From CAYZJD01 sp964478455 (GTDB taxonomy: Bacteria; Acidobacteriota; Terriglobia; Bryobacterales; Bryobacteraceae), in contig CAYZJD010000103.1 of assembly GCA_964478455.1 (NCBI GenBank), forward strand, positions 1 to 12,827: a stretch of 12,827 nucleotides of DNA, written 5' to 3'. This document shows, one piece after another, positions 1 through 6,594 of this stretch; within the stretch, counting starts at the first letter, position 1, and the number at the start of each line of letters is the position of its first letter. Under the pieces are notes generated by a model that searched no databases, was not told where the DNA came from, and was given only the letters and a program-made list of their open reading frames with translations. Made by a program: the position numbers and the translations under genes.

Positions 1-125
1 ATCCCGAAGAGTGGATGGGCTTCGCCTTCGGCCTGGGGCTGACGCGCCTGGTCATGATGCGCTACGGGATCGACGATATCCGCTACTTGCAGAGCGGCGA
101 CCTGCGATTCCTGAACCAATTCTGA
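1..125 (+). CDS. pheS: Phenylalanyl-tRNA synthetase alpha subunit, C-terminal end (partial)
   Basis: Only the last 40 codons are present; the first complete codon starts at base 3 and the stop is TGA at 123-125. The readable C-terminus includes EEWMGFAFGLGLTRLVMMRY and then GIDDIRYLQSGDLRFLNQF. This is the motif 3 region of the class II synthetase catalytic core of PheS, with the ATP-binding Gly-x-Gly-x-x-Arg pattern seen here as GLGLTR, followed by the usual short tail ending in FL(x)QF. PheS carries the active site of the cytoplasmic alpha2-beta2 enzyme that charges tRNA-Phe. The next gene, pheT, begins 12 nt downstream, the standard pheST operon arrangement. The 5' part lies outside the window. 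Confidence 0.95.
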   Translation, partial: PEEWMGFAFGLGLTRLVMMRYGIDDIRYLQSGDLRFLNQF

Positions 126-130
126 GGTGG
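124..130 (+). promoter_or_regulatory. Shine-Dalgarno site for pheT supporting a TTG start
   Basis: The sequence gaggtgg overlaps the pheS stop codon and ends 7 nt before the TTG at 138. It is the only good ribosome-binding site nearby, and the residues after the TTG (MKFSYNWLRELV) match the conserved PheT N-terminus, so TTG is the likely initiation codon. Confidence 0.75.
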
Positions 131-137
131 CCGGGAC

Positions 138-2462
138 TTGAAATTCTCTTACAACTGGCTGCGGGAACTCGTGGACGGGCCTGACACGCCTCCCCGGGAA
201 CTGGGGCGCGTGATCACCATGAAGATCGCCGAGTGCGAGGGGGTCGAGGAGGTCGGGGCGCACCTGGCGCGGGTGTGTGCGGCGAAAGTCTTGTCGACCG
301 AGCCGTTGAGCCACAACCAGAAGGCGGTCATCGACACGGGCCGCTACGGCGTGAGGACGGTGGTCTGCGGCGCGCCGAACTGCCGCCCCGGCATGATCTC
401 GGCGTATGTTCCGCCGGGCACGTTGCTTGGCGGGCGCGAGGTACAGGTTCTGACGATCGATGGCGTCTTGAGCGAGGGCATGCTGGCAAGCGGGGCTGAG
501 CTCGGCATCAACCGCGACGGCGCCGGAATCCTGGAATTCGACGCGGCGCCGGGCGAGACGGTCCCCGGGTGCGCGCCCGATTTCGCTATCGACATCGACA
601 ACAAGGCGATCACGCACCGGCCGGACCTGTGGGGCCACCACGGGCTGGCGCGCGAGATCGCAGCCGTCACCGAGGGCCGGCTGCGGGAGCCGGTTCGACC
701 GGAGCTGGTTCCGGAAGCGCCGGCGCCCATCAAGGTCGCGATCGATGACTTCGAGTTGTGCCCAAGGTACAGCGCGCTGGCCTTCGAAAACGTCACCGTG
801 AGGCCTTCCCCGCCCTGGCTCCAGTACCGGCTGGAGACGATCGGGCTGAACCCGATCAACAACATCGTCGACGTGACGAACCTGGTTATGGCGGAGCTCG
901 CCCAGCCGATGCACGCCTTCGACTGGGATACGCTGCGGGGGGACACGATCTTCGTGCGCACGGCGCGCGCGGGGGAGCGCGTGCTGGCGCTGAACGAAGA
1001 GGAATACCACCTGGACCCGCGCGATCTGGTCATCGCCGACGCGCGCGGGCCCATTGCCATCGCCGGGGTGATCGGCGGACTCGACACGGGGATCAACGAG
1101 CGGACCACCCGGCTCGTGCTCGAGAGCGCGAACTTCCTGGCGACTTCGGTCCGCAAGACATCGGCGCGCCAGAAGCTGCGGACCGACGCGTCGATGCGAT
1201 TCGAGAAGGCGCAGGATCCGGTGAACACGGTGCGGGGCCTCGCCCGAGCCGTGGAGTTGCTCCGGGGAGCGTCGCCCGGCATCCGGATCGCCGGCGGGCT
1301 GGCGGACGAGAAGCGGGAAATGAAGGCGCCGGCGCCGATCCGGCTGCCGATCGACTGGCTGGTCCGCAAGCTCGGCCGCAGCGTCGAGACGCGCGAGGTC
1401 AAGGAAATTCTCGAGCGGCTCCAGTTTAGAGTCGCCGAGGAGTCGCCGCGGGTATTCCTGGTGAGCGTTCCAAGCTGGCGCGCCACGCGCGACGTCTCGA
1501 TCAAGGACGACCTGGCCGAGGAGGTGGGGCGTATCATCGGTTACGACTCGATCACGCCGCAGCCGCCGGCCCTGCCCGTCGTGCCGCCGCCCCCCACCGA
1601 GGAGCGGTTGTTCCATCGCGAACTGCGGGCCAGGCTGGCCTCGCTCGGATTCACCGAGGTCTCCAACTACTCCTTCCTCAGCGAGGAGCAGGCAAGGGCA
1701 TTCGGCTTCGACCCGGAAGAGCAGGTGCGGGTGGCCAATCCCATCGCCTCCGACCAGACGCTGATGCGGCCCAGCCTACTGCCGGAGATCTACAAGAACA
1801 TTCAGGAGAACAGCAAGTACTTCGAGGAGTTCCGGCTGTTTGAGATCGGCCACGAGATCCACAAGCAGCCGGAAGGCATGCCGGAGGAAATCCCGCACCT
1901 TGCGGCGGCGGTTTACGGGCACGGCGACGGCGTGAGCGGGCTGATGGAGCTCAAGCGCGTGGCGGAGCATCTCATGCCCGGTTGCCGCATCCGTCCGGCG
2001 GCGGCGCGCAGGTACGAGCATCCGGCGAGGGCGGCGGAGATCACGTGGCAGGGCGAGACGCTTGGGCGGCTCTCGGAACTCCATCCGTCGATGGTCGTGG
2101 GCCGGGCGGCCGTGCTGGATGTGGACCTGTCGCTGCTTCTGAAGCTCCAGCCGAAGGAGAAGGGATACCAGCCCATCCGGCGATTCCCATCGAGCGCCTT
2201 CGACCTGTCGGTGGTGGCCAGCCTGCGCGAACTCGCCGGCGAGATCCGCGAGCGGCTTGCTGACTTTGCCGGCGCGGATCTGGAATCCATCGAGTTCCTG
2301 CGCGTGTACAGTGGGCCGCCGCTGGCCGTGGGCACCAAGAGCGTCTCGTTCCGGCTCACGGTGGCCGCGCCGGACCGTACTCTGTCGTCGGAAGAAGTCG
2401 GCGCGATCCGCGCCCGGATCATTGACGGCATGCGCGAGCTGGGGTATGAACTGAGGGTGTGA
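138..2462 (+). CDS. pheT: Phenylalanyl-tRNA synthetase beta subunit
   Basis: Beta subunit (774 aa) of cytoplasmic phenylalanyl-tRNA synthetase, responsible for tRNA-Phe binding and editing of mischarged Tyr-tRNA. Domains visible in order: the conserved N-terminus MKFSYNWLRELV; an EMAP/OB-fold tRNA-binding domain at about residues 40-150 (VVCGAPNCRPGM, then DGVLSEGMLASGAELGI); the B3/B4 editing domain from about 205 (NPINNIVDVTNLVMAELAQP, MHAFDWD); a B5 domain at about 400-475; the catalytic-like core (DDLAEEVGRIIGYD, then ANPIASDQTLMRPSLLPEI); and a C-terminal FDX-ACB anticodon-binding domain at about 679-774 (RRFPSSAFDLSVV to the end). The length is near the usual 780-800 aa and the gene looks intact. 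The start is TTG, chosen for its ribosome-binding site and the family N-terminus. Its stop overlaps the start of the fucosidase gene by 4 nt. Confidence 0.97.
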   Translation: MKFSYNWLRELVDGPDTPPRELGRVITMKIAECEGVEEVGAHLARVCAAKVLSTEPLSHNQKAVIDTGRYGVRTVVCGAPNCRPGMISAYVPPGTLLGGREVQVLTIDGVLSEGMLASGAELGINRDGAGILEFDAAPGETVPGCAPDFAIDIDNKAITHRPDLWGHHGLAREIAAVTEGRLREPVRPELVPEAPAPIKVAIDDFELCPRYSALAFENVTVRPSPPWLQYRLETIGLNPINNIVDVTNLVMAELAQPMHAFDWDTLRGDTIFVRTARAGERVLALNEEEYHLDPRDLVIADARGPIAIAGVIGGLDTGINERTTRLVLESANFLATSVRKTSARQKLRTDASMRFEKAQDPVNTVRGLARAVELLRGASPGIRIAGGLADEKREMKAPAPIRLPIDWLVRKLGRSVETREVKEILERLQFRVAEESPRVFLVSVPSWRATRDVSIKDDLAEEVGRIIGYDSITPQPPALPVVPPPPTEERLFHRELRARLASLGFTEVSNYSFLSEEQARAFGFDPEEQVRVANPIASDQTLMRPSLLPEIYKNIQENSKYFEEFRLFEIGHEIHKQPEGMPEEIPHLAAAVYGHGDGVSGLMELKRVAEHLMPGCRIRPAAARRYEHPARAAEITWQGETLGRLSELHPSMVVGRAAVLDVDLSLLLKLQPKEKGYQPIRRFPSSAFDLSVVASLRELAGEIRERLADFAGADLESIEFLRVYSGPPLAVGTKSVSFRLTVAAPDRTLSSEEVGAIRARIIDGMRELGYELRV

Positions 2463-3808
2463 AAGCCCACTGCTCCCTGCCCCTCGTTCTCCTCATCAGC
2501 ACCGTTGCCGCTCCCGCGCTGGACCTTTCGCGGGCGGCGCTGGACCTTTCGCGGGCCACGCTGCTCGAACAGTTCAACCAGCGCAAGTTCGGGATGTTCA
2601 TTCACTGGGGCCCGTACTCGCTGGCGAGCGTCGAGGCCTCCTGGCCGATCATGACGCCGCGGCCGGGCGGGATTTCCGAAGCAGAGTACCGGAGCCTCCC
2701 CGAGCGCTTCAACCCGGTGAAATTCGACCCCAGGGCGTGGATCCGGCTCGCCAAAGCCGCCGGCCAGCGCTACATGGTCTTCACCAGCAAGCACCATGAT
2801 GGCTTTTGCATGTTCGATTCGGCGTACGCGTCCTACAAGATCACGAACACCCCGTACGGAAAGGACATCGTGGCGATGCTGGCGGCGGCGTGCCGCGAGG
2901 AGAAGATGCCGCTTGGTTTCTACTATTCGCCGCCGGACATGAACCATCCAGGCTTCCGCGACACCTCGAAGCCGCCGAGCGCCAACTGGCACGGCGAGCC
3001 GCTGCGCGCCGAGTGGTTTCTCTATCTCGATTACATGGAGGCGCAGCTTCGGGAGCTGCTCACGAAATACGGCGACGTGTACCTGGTGTGGTTCGACGGT
3101 CTCGACCGCCAGGAGAAGTACGACGGGGTGCGCTTTCACCGGCTGATCCGCGAGTTGCAGCCGGCCGCCCTCGTCAACAACCGGATCGGCCTTCCGGGCG
3201 ATTACGAGACCCCGGAGCAGTTCGTGCCGAAGGGCATTCCGACGAAGAGGGTGCGGCTCATCGGGCTGGAACAGCAGAATCCGCAGCTTGCCGGGGAAGT
3301 CCCCCGCCCCGAGGATTTCCGGCCGTGGGAAACCTGCATGACGATCAACGAAACCTGGGCGTACAACAAGAACGACCGCAACTTCAAGTCCACGACGCAG
3401 TTGATCCGGATGCTGATCGACGTCGCTAGCAAGGGCGGCAACTTCCTGCTCAACGTCGGCCCCACGCCGGAGGGAACAATTCAGCCCGAGTTTGAGGAGC
3501 GTCTCCGCGGCATCGGGGAGTGGCTGAAGGTCAACGGCGAAGCCATCTACGGAACCACGTACGGCCCTCTGCAAGACCTGCCGTACGGGAGGACGACGGC
3601 GAAGGGCAAGACGATCTACCTTCACGTCTTCGATTGGCCGCAGGGACGCCTGCAAGTGCCGGAGATTCACGGGAAGGTCGAGAGCGTGAAGCTGCTGGCT
3701 GGCGGCGCTGCTGTGAAGTTCACGCAGGCAGGGGGTGTCCTCACGATTGACCTGGCGCAGGCACGGCGCGATCCGCACGCCACTGTGCTGGCGATCCGGA
3801 TGCGGTAG
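2459..3808 (+). CDS. Secreted alpha-L-fucosidase, glycoside hydrolase family 29
   Basis: A 449-aa retaining exo-alpha-L-fucosidase of family GH29, which would release terminal L-fucose from glycans. Residues 1-20 form a plausible Sec signal peptide with a hydrophobic LPLVLLISTVAAPA core and likely cleavage near A18-A20, so the enzyme is probably periplasmic or exported. Family motifs: FGMFIHWGPYSLASVEASW at 44-62, GQRYMVFTSKHHDGFCMFDS at 102-121, NTPYGKDIV, LGFYYSPPDMNHPGF, and VWFDG at 210-214, whose D213 corresponds to the family's catalytic nucleophile. INETWAYN and GGNFLLNVGPTPEG follow. Residues from about 365 form the short beta-rich C-terminal domain. The GTG start overlaps the pheT stop in GTGA, suggesting translational coupling. 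A 21-bp tandem repeat duplicates ALDLSRA right after the signal peptide. The family call is strong; the natural substrate linkage is unknown. Confidence 0.92.
   Translation: MKAHCSLPLVLLISTVAAPALDLSRAALDLSRATLLEQFNQRKFGMFIHWGPYSLASVEASWPIMTPRPGGISEAEYRSLPERFNPVKFDPRAWIRLAKAAGQRYMVFTSKHHDGFCMFDSAYASYKITNTPYGKDIVAMLAAACREEKMPLGFYYSPPDMNHPGFRDTSKPPSANWHGEPLRAEWFLYLDYMEAQLRELLTKYGDVYLVWFDGLDRQEKYDGVRFHRLIRELQPAALVNNRIGLPGDYETPEQFVPKGIPTKRVRLIGLEQQNPQLAGEVPRPEDFRPWETCMTINETWAYNKNDRNFKSTTQLIRMLIDVASKGGNFLLNVGPTPEGTIQPEFEERLRGIGEWLKVNGEAIYGTTYGPLQDLPYGRTTAKGKTIYLHVFDWPQGRLQVPEIHGKVESVKLLAGGAAVKFTQAGGVLTIDLAQARRDPHATVLAIRMR
2516..2557 (+). repeat. 21-bp tandem duplication inside the fucosidase gene
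   Basis: Two adjacent 21-bp units, 2516-2536 and 2537-2557, are identical except for the last base. They encode the heptapeptide ALDLSRA twice (residues 20-26 and 27-33), between the signal peptide and the first GH29 motif. The unit is in frame, so it lengthens the mature N-terminus without breaking the protein. It looks like a recent slippage duplication. Confidence 0.95.
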
Positions 3809-3821
3809 CGGGTATGCTATG

Positions 3822-3903
3822 GAATTCGGTGACAGGCTACGCAATCCCCCGGTGCGTCTCAGAGCGGCGGAAACGGGGGATTGCGTAGCCTGTCACCGAA
3901 TTC
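3822..3903. repeat. Perfect 30-bp inverted repeat with 22-nt spacer (REPIN/MITE-like)
   Basis: The left arm at 3822-3851 (starting gaattcggtgacaggctac) and the right arm at 3874-3903 (ending gtagcctgtcaccgaattc) are exact reverse complements over 30 bp, separated by a 22-nt spacer at 3852-3873. The match ends abruptly on both sides. The element fills almost the whole gap between the fucosidase stop (3808) and the kinase ATG (3905). Two short repeats in inverted orientation is the plan of REPINs mobilised by RAYT transposases, and the right arm carries a GTAG tetranucleotide of the kind known RAYTs recognise; this assignment is inference. No T-run follows the stem in either direction, so it is not a standard intrinsic terminator, although the RNA would fold strongly. 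No second copy was seen in the window. Confidence 0.9.
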
Positions 3904-3904
3904 G

Positions 3905-5371
3905 ATGAAGAACTTCTTGGCTTTTGATCTTGGCGCCGAGAGCGGGCGCGCGATGCTCGGCGTGCTGGGGGATTCGCGGCTGACGCTGGAGGAACTGCAC
4001 CGTTTCCCGAACACGCCGGTACGCACGCCTACGGGCCTTTACTGGGACACGTTCCGGCTGTTCCACGAGATCCAGCAAGGCTTGGCCGCGGCCGGGCGCG
4101 AGCGGAAACTGGCACTGGACGGCATCGGGATCGACACCTGGGGCGTGGACTTCGGGATCCTGGGCCGCGACGGGGCGCTGGTGGCGAATCCGATGCACTA
4201 CCGCGATTCGCGCAACGACGGGATGCTCGAGCGGACGTTCGCCGTCGTGCCCCGCGAGGAGATTTTCCGTCACACGGGCCTCCAGTTCATGCAGCTCAAC
4301 AGCCTCTACCAGCTCTATGCGATGAAGCTGGCGGGGAGCCCGGCGCTGGATGCGGCCGGCACGCTGCTCTTCATGCCGGACCTGTTCAACTACTGGCTCA
4401 CCGGCGCGAAGAAGTCGGAACTGACGATTGCGAGCACCTCGCAGTTCTATAACCCGGTCGAAAAGCGTTGGGCGACGGAGCTATTTGACGCTCTCGGACT
4501 GCCCGCGGCCATGCTGCCGGAGATCGTCCAGCCGGGCGAGTTCCTGGGCAAGCTGCTGCCCCACTTGGCGGAAGCCTCAGGGCTCGGGGCGGCGCCGGTC
4601 TACGCCACCGCTTGCCATGACACGGCGTCCGCGGTGGCCGCGGTGCCGGCTGAGGGCGAGGACTGGTGCTACATCAGCTCGGGCACCTGGTCGCTGATGG
4701 GCGTGGAACTCGAGCAGCCTGTGATCAACGAGGGCTCGCTCGCTCTGAACTTCACCAACGAGATCGGCGCCGCCTCGCGGATCCGCTTTCTCAAGAACAT
4801 CGCAGGCATGTGGCTGTTGCAGGAGTGCCGGCGAACGTGGGCCGCCGAGGGCGTCGAATACAGCTACGAAGACCTGACGGCGATGGCCGCCGAGGCGAAG
4901 CCATTCGGAGCAGTGATCTCGCCGGATGTGTTTCTGCACCCCGGAAACATGCCGGCGCGGATCGCCGACTATTGCCGCTCAAAGGGCCAGGCGGCTCCGG
5001 AAGGGGTGGGCGCCATGTGCCGCACCATCCTGGAGAGCCTGGCGCTCCGGTACCGGCAGGTGCTCGAAAGCCTCGAATCGCTGCTCGACCGCCGGATGGG
5101 CGTCATTCACATCGTCGGCGGCGGGTCGCGGAATCACGTGCTGAACCAGCTTGTCGCGGACGCGACCGGCCGGCTCGTGGTCGCCGGACCCTCGGAAGCG
5201 ACGGCGGCGGGCAATGTTCTCGTGCAGGCCATCGGCGCAGGGTTGCTCAGCGGCCTCGGGCAGGCACGGTGCGTTGTCCGGGAGTCGTTCGAGCTGCGCG
5301 CTTTCGAGCCACGTCAGAGCGCGGCATGGGACGAAGCCTATGAGCGGTTCCGGCGGCTGACGGAGAGCTGA
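3905..5371 (+). CDS. rhaB: Rhamnulokinase (FGGY-family deoxysugar kinase)
   Basis: A 488-aa carbohydrate kinase of the FGGY family, closest by motif to RhaB, which phosphorylates L-rhamnulose to L-rhamnulose 1-phosphate in the cytoplasm. Motifs: the N-terminal phosphate-binding strand FLAFDLGAESGRAMLG (4-19), GIDTWGVDFGILG (75-87), MHYRDSRNDGM, HDTASAV at 238-244 with D239 the likely catalytic base, YISSGTWSLMGVE (256-268), RFLKNIAGMWLLQE (294-307) and the C-terminal ATP-binding part HIVGGGSRNHVLNQLVADAT (402-421) with GPSEATAAGN (428-437). E. coli RhaB has almost the same length. The ATG at 3905 is chosen because homology starts there; a TTG at 3881 lies inside the inverted repeat and would add eight repeat-encoded residues. 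No Shine-Dalgarno precedes the ATG. A fuculokinase role is possible given the adjacent fucosidase; no rhamnose or fucose isomerase or aldolase is nearby. Confidence 0.88.
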   Translation: MKNFLAFDLGAESGRAMLGVLGDSRLTLEELHRFPNTPVRTPTGLYWDTFRLFHEIQQGLAAAGRERKLALDGIGIDTWGVDFGILGRDGALVANPMHYRDSRNDGMLERTFAVVPREEIFRHTGLQFMQLNSLYQLYAMKLAGSPALDAAGTLLFMPDLFNYWLTGAKKSELTIASTSQFYNPVEKRWATELFDALGLPAAMLPEIVQPGEFLGKLLPHLAEASGLGAAPVYATACHDTASAVAAVPAEGEDWCYISSGTWSLMGVELEQPVINEGSLALNFTNEIGAASRIRFLKNIAGMWLLQECRRTWAAEGVEYSYEDLTAMAAEAKPFGAVISPDVFLHPGNMPARIADYCRSKGQAAPEGVGAMCRTILESLALRYRQVLESLESLLDRRMGVIHIVGGGSRNHVLNQLVADATGRLVVAGPSEATAAGNVLVQAIGAGLLSGLGQARCVVRESFELRAFEPRQSAAWDEAYERFRRLTES

Positions 5372-5386
5372 GCCGGCGCGTGGCGA

Positions 5387-5998
5387 TTACAGCCGTGAGA
5401 CGGGCGCCAGTTCACGGCTGGTGATTACGCGGTCGATCATGCCGTAATCGAGCGCCTGGTTGGCTTCCATGATGTAATCGCGGTCCACGTCGCGGGCGAT
5501 CTTGTCCACGGGCTGGCCGGTGACCTCCGACAGGATCTGGTTCAACGACTCGCGCATCCGAAGGATCTCCTTCGCGTAAATGTCGATGTCGGCGGCCTGC
5601 CCCGCCAGGCCACTCATCGACGGCTGGTGAATCAGGATCCTCGAATGAGGCAGGCTGAACCGCTTGCCCTTCGTTCCGCTGGCCAGCAACACCGCAGCCA
5701 TGGAGGCCGCCTGGCCCACGCAGATGGTGACGATGTCCGGCTCGACGAAGCGCATGGTGTCGAGGATGGCCAGGCCGGCGGTGATGGAACCGCCCGGGGA
5801 GTTGATGTACAGCGAGATGTCCTTCTCCGGATCCTCGGCGGCCAGGAACAGCATCTGGGCAATGACGAGGTTGGCGACGTTGTCGTCGATCGGCGTGCCA
5901 AGGAAAATGATGTTTTCCTTGAGGAGACGGGAATAGATGTCGTAGGCGCGCTCGCCTCGCGCAGTTTGCTCCACCACCATGGGGACCAGGACGCCCAT
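5387..5998 (-). CDS. clpP: ATP-dependent Clp protease proteolytic subunit
   Basis: A 203-aa serine peptidase that forms the tetradecameric ClpP barrel and degrades proteins fed to it by ClpX or another Clp ATPase in the cytoplasm. The N-terminus matches the canonical ClpP start (VPMVVEQTARGERAYDIYSR). Then come INSPGGSITAG (65-75, oxyanion region), GQAASMAAVLLASG with nucleophile S99, PHSRILIHQPS with H124, and RDVDRDYIM (169-177), which supplies the catalytic Asp, probably D172. All three triad positions are present and the length is typical. The ATG has a strong ribosome-binding site. It lies 37 nt downstream of the Rrf2 gene on the same strand, so the two are probably co-transcribed. No clpX or tig is adjacent. 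It ends 15 bp from the convergent kinase gene. Confidence 0.96.
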   Translation of the reverse strand: MGVLVPMVVEQTARGERAYDIYSRLLKENIIFLGTPIDDNVANLVIAQMLFLAAEDPEKDISLYINSPGGSITAGLAILDTMRFVEPDIVTICVGQAASMAAVLLASGTKGKRFSLPHSRILIHQPSMSGLAGQAADIDIYAKEILRMRESLNQILSEVTGQPVDKIARDVDRDYIMEANQALDYGMIDRVITSRELAPVSRL

Positions 5999-6003
5999 GC
6001 GCT

Positions 6004-6012
6004 ACCTCCCTT
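6004..6012 (-). promoter_or_regulatory. Strong Shine-Dalgarno site of clpP
   Basis: On the minus strand the sequence aagggaggt lies 5 nt before the clpP ATG. It supports the chosen start and suggests efficient translation independent of the upstream Rrf2 gene. Confidence 0.8.
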
Positions 6013-6013
6013 G

Positions 6014-6033
6014 GCCCCCACGATAGCGGGGGC
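6014..6033 (-). other. Small GC hairpin between the Rrf2 gene and clpP
   Basis: A 6-bp all-GC stem (6014-6019 pairing with 6028-6033) with an 8-nt loop sits directly upstream of the clpP Shine-Dalgarno. There is no U-tract, so it is not a classic terminator. It might adjust read-through, mRNA ends or clpP translation, but at this length in GC-rich DNA it could be chance. Confidence 0.35.
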
Positions 6034-6035
6034 GG

Positions 6036-6506
6036 TTACTTCTTTTTGGCCTTGGCCGCGGACTTGCGCCGGCGCGGCTTCTCGAGGGCTTTTTTCTTCA
6101 CCTCGAGGGCCTTGGCGACATCGGCAATCGAAGTCTGCTCCAAGTAGTCCATGATACGCGAACGGAGAGCTTTCCAGGAATCGTGCATTCCGCACGGCTG
6201 GTCGTCATTGCACTCGGCCAGCCCGCTGGCGCACTTGTTGTAGTCGCCGAGACCGTCGAGCGCCTCGACGAGGTTGAGCAACGAAACGCTCTCCGCCGGC
6301 ACCCGAAGACAGAACCCGCCGGTGGGGCCTTTGCTCGACCGGAGCAGGCCTTTGCGAGCCAACTGCTGGAGAATTTTCGCCAGGAAGTGCGCCGGGATGT
6401 CCTCCTGCTCGGCGATCTGCTTGACCATGGCGTACTTGCCTGCCGGCACCCGTGCCAGGTGCACGAAGGCTCGGATCGCGTACTCCGCGGAACGAGAGTA
6501 AATCAT
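6036..6506 (-). CDS. Rrf2-family transcriptional regulator with putative Fe-S ligands
   Basis: A 156-aa winged-helix regulator of the Rrf2 family (IscR, NsrR, RirA, CymR relatives). The N-terminal part has the family pattern SAEYAIRAFVHLA (6-18), a recognition helix region IPAHFLAKILQQLARKGLL (37-55), and the wing SSKGPTGGFCL (57-67). The effector region has C92, C99 and C105 (C-x6-C-x5-C) followed by H108, close to the cluster-binding layout of IscR and NsrR, so a redox-, iron- or NO-responsive Fe-S cluster is likely but unproven. After about residue 135 there is an unusual Lys/Arg-rich tail (KKKALEKPRRRKSAAKAKKK). The ATG at 6506 is chosen because it gives the family start MIYSRSAEYAIRA; a ggggg run lies 6 nt upstream. 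It probably leads an operon with clpP. Regulators of this type often control their own promoter. Confidence 0.9.
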   Translation of the reverse strand: MIYSRSAEYAIRAFVHLARVPAGKYAMVKQIAEQEDIPAHFLAKILQQLARKGLLRSSKGPTGGFCLRVPAESVSLLNLVEALDGLGDYNKCASGLAECNDDQPCGMHDSWKALRSRIMDYLEQTSIADVAKALEVKKKALEKPRRRKSAAKAKKK

Positions 6507-6545
6507 CCATTGCCCCCAAGGGACGAGAGAGTTGAATACTCCAAT

Positions 6546-6575
6546 ATCTTAAAAAATACCGACCTACAATAGCAA
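6546..6575 (-). promoter_or_regulatory. Candidate promoter of the Rrf2-clpP unit in an AT-rich island
   Basis: The 88-bp gap 6507-6594 is strikingly AT-rich compared with its surroundings. On the minus strand TTGCTA (6570-6575) and TAAGAT (6546-6551) are 18 bp apart, each matching the sigma70 consensus at 4 of 6 positions, and would give a leader of roughly 30 nt. A sequence reading ataccgaccta on the plus strand (6556-6566), within the spacer, loosely resembles an IscR type 1 half-site. Both calls are weak; the AT-rich character itself is clear. Confidence 0.4.
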
Positions 6576-6594
6576 GGGAAAATGTTGCCGCGGT

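Noticed and set aside
344..1537. 397-codon minus-strand open frame opposite pheT
   Set aside because: The Ser/Arg-rich translation without domains is the shadow expected from the pheT codon pattern.
1913..3844. 643-codon open frame on the minus strand opposite pheT and the fucosidase gene
   Set aside because: It runs antisense to two genes with clear family motifs, its translation is Arg/Leu/Pro/His-rich with no recognisable domain, and long antisense frames are common in GC-rich codon-biased DNA. Its first residues come from the palindrome.
3822..3903. The inverted repeat as an intrinsic transcription terminator
   Set aside because: The stem is far longer than usual, the loop is 22 nt, and no T-run follows on either strand, so a mobile palindrome explains it better, although some effect on transcription cannot be excluded.
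3881..3904. TTG at 3881 as the rhaB start
   Set aside because: It would add eight residues encoded by the repeat arm, the purine run touches the TTG without proper spacing, and family homology begins at the ATG at 3905.
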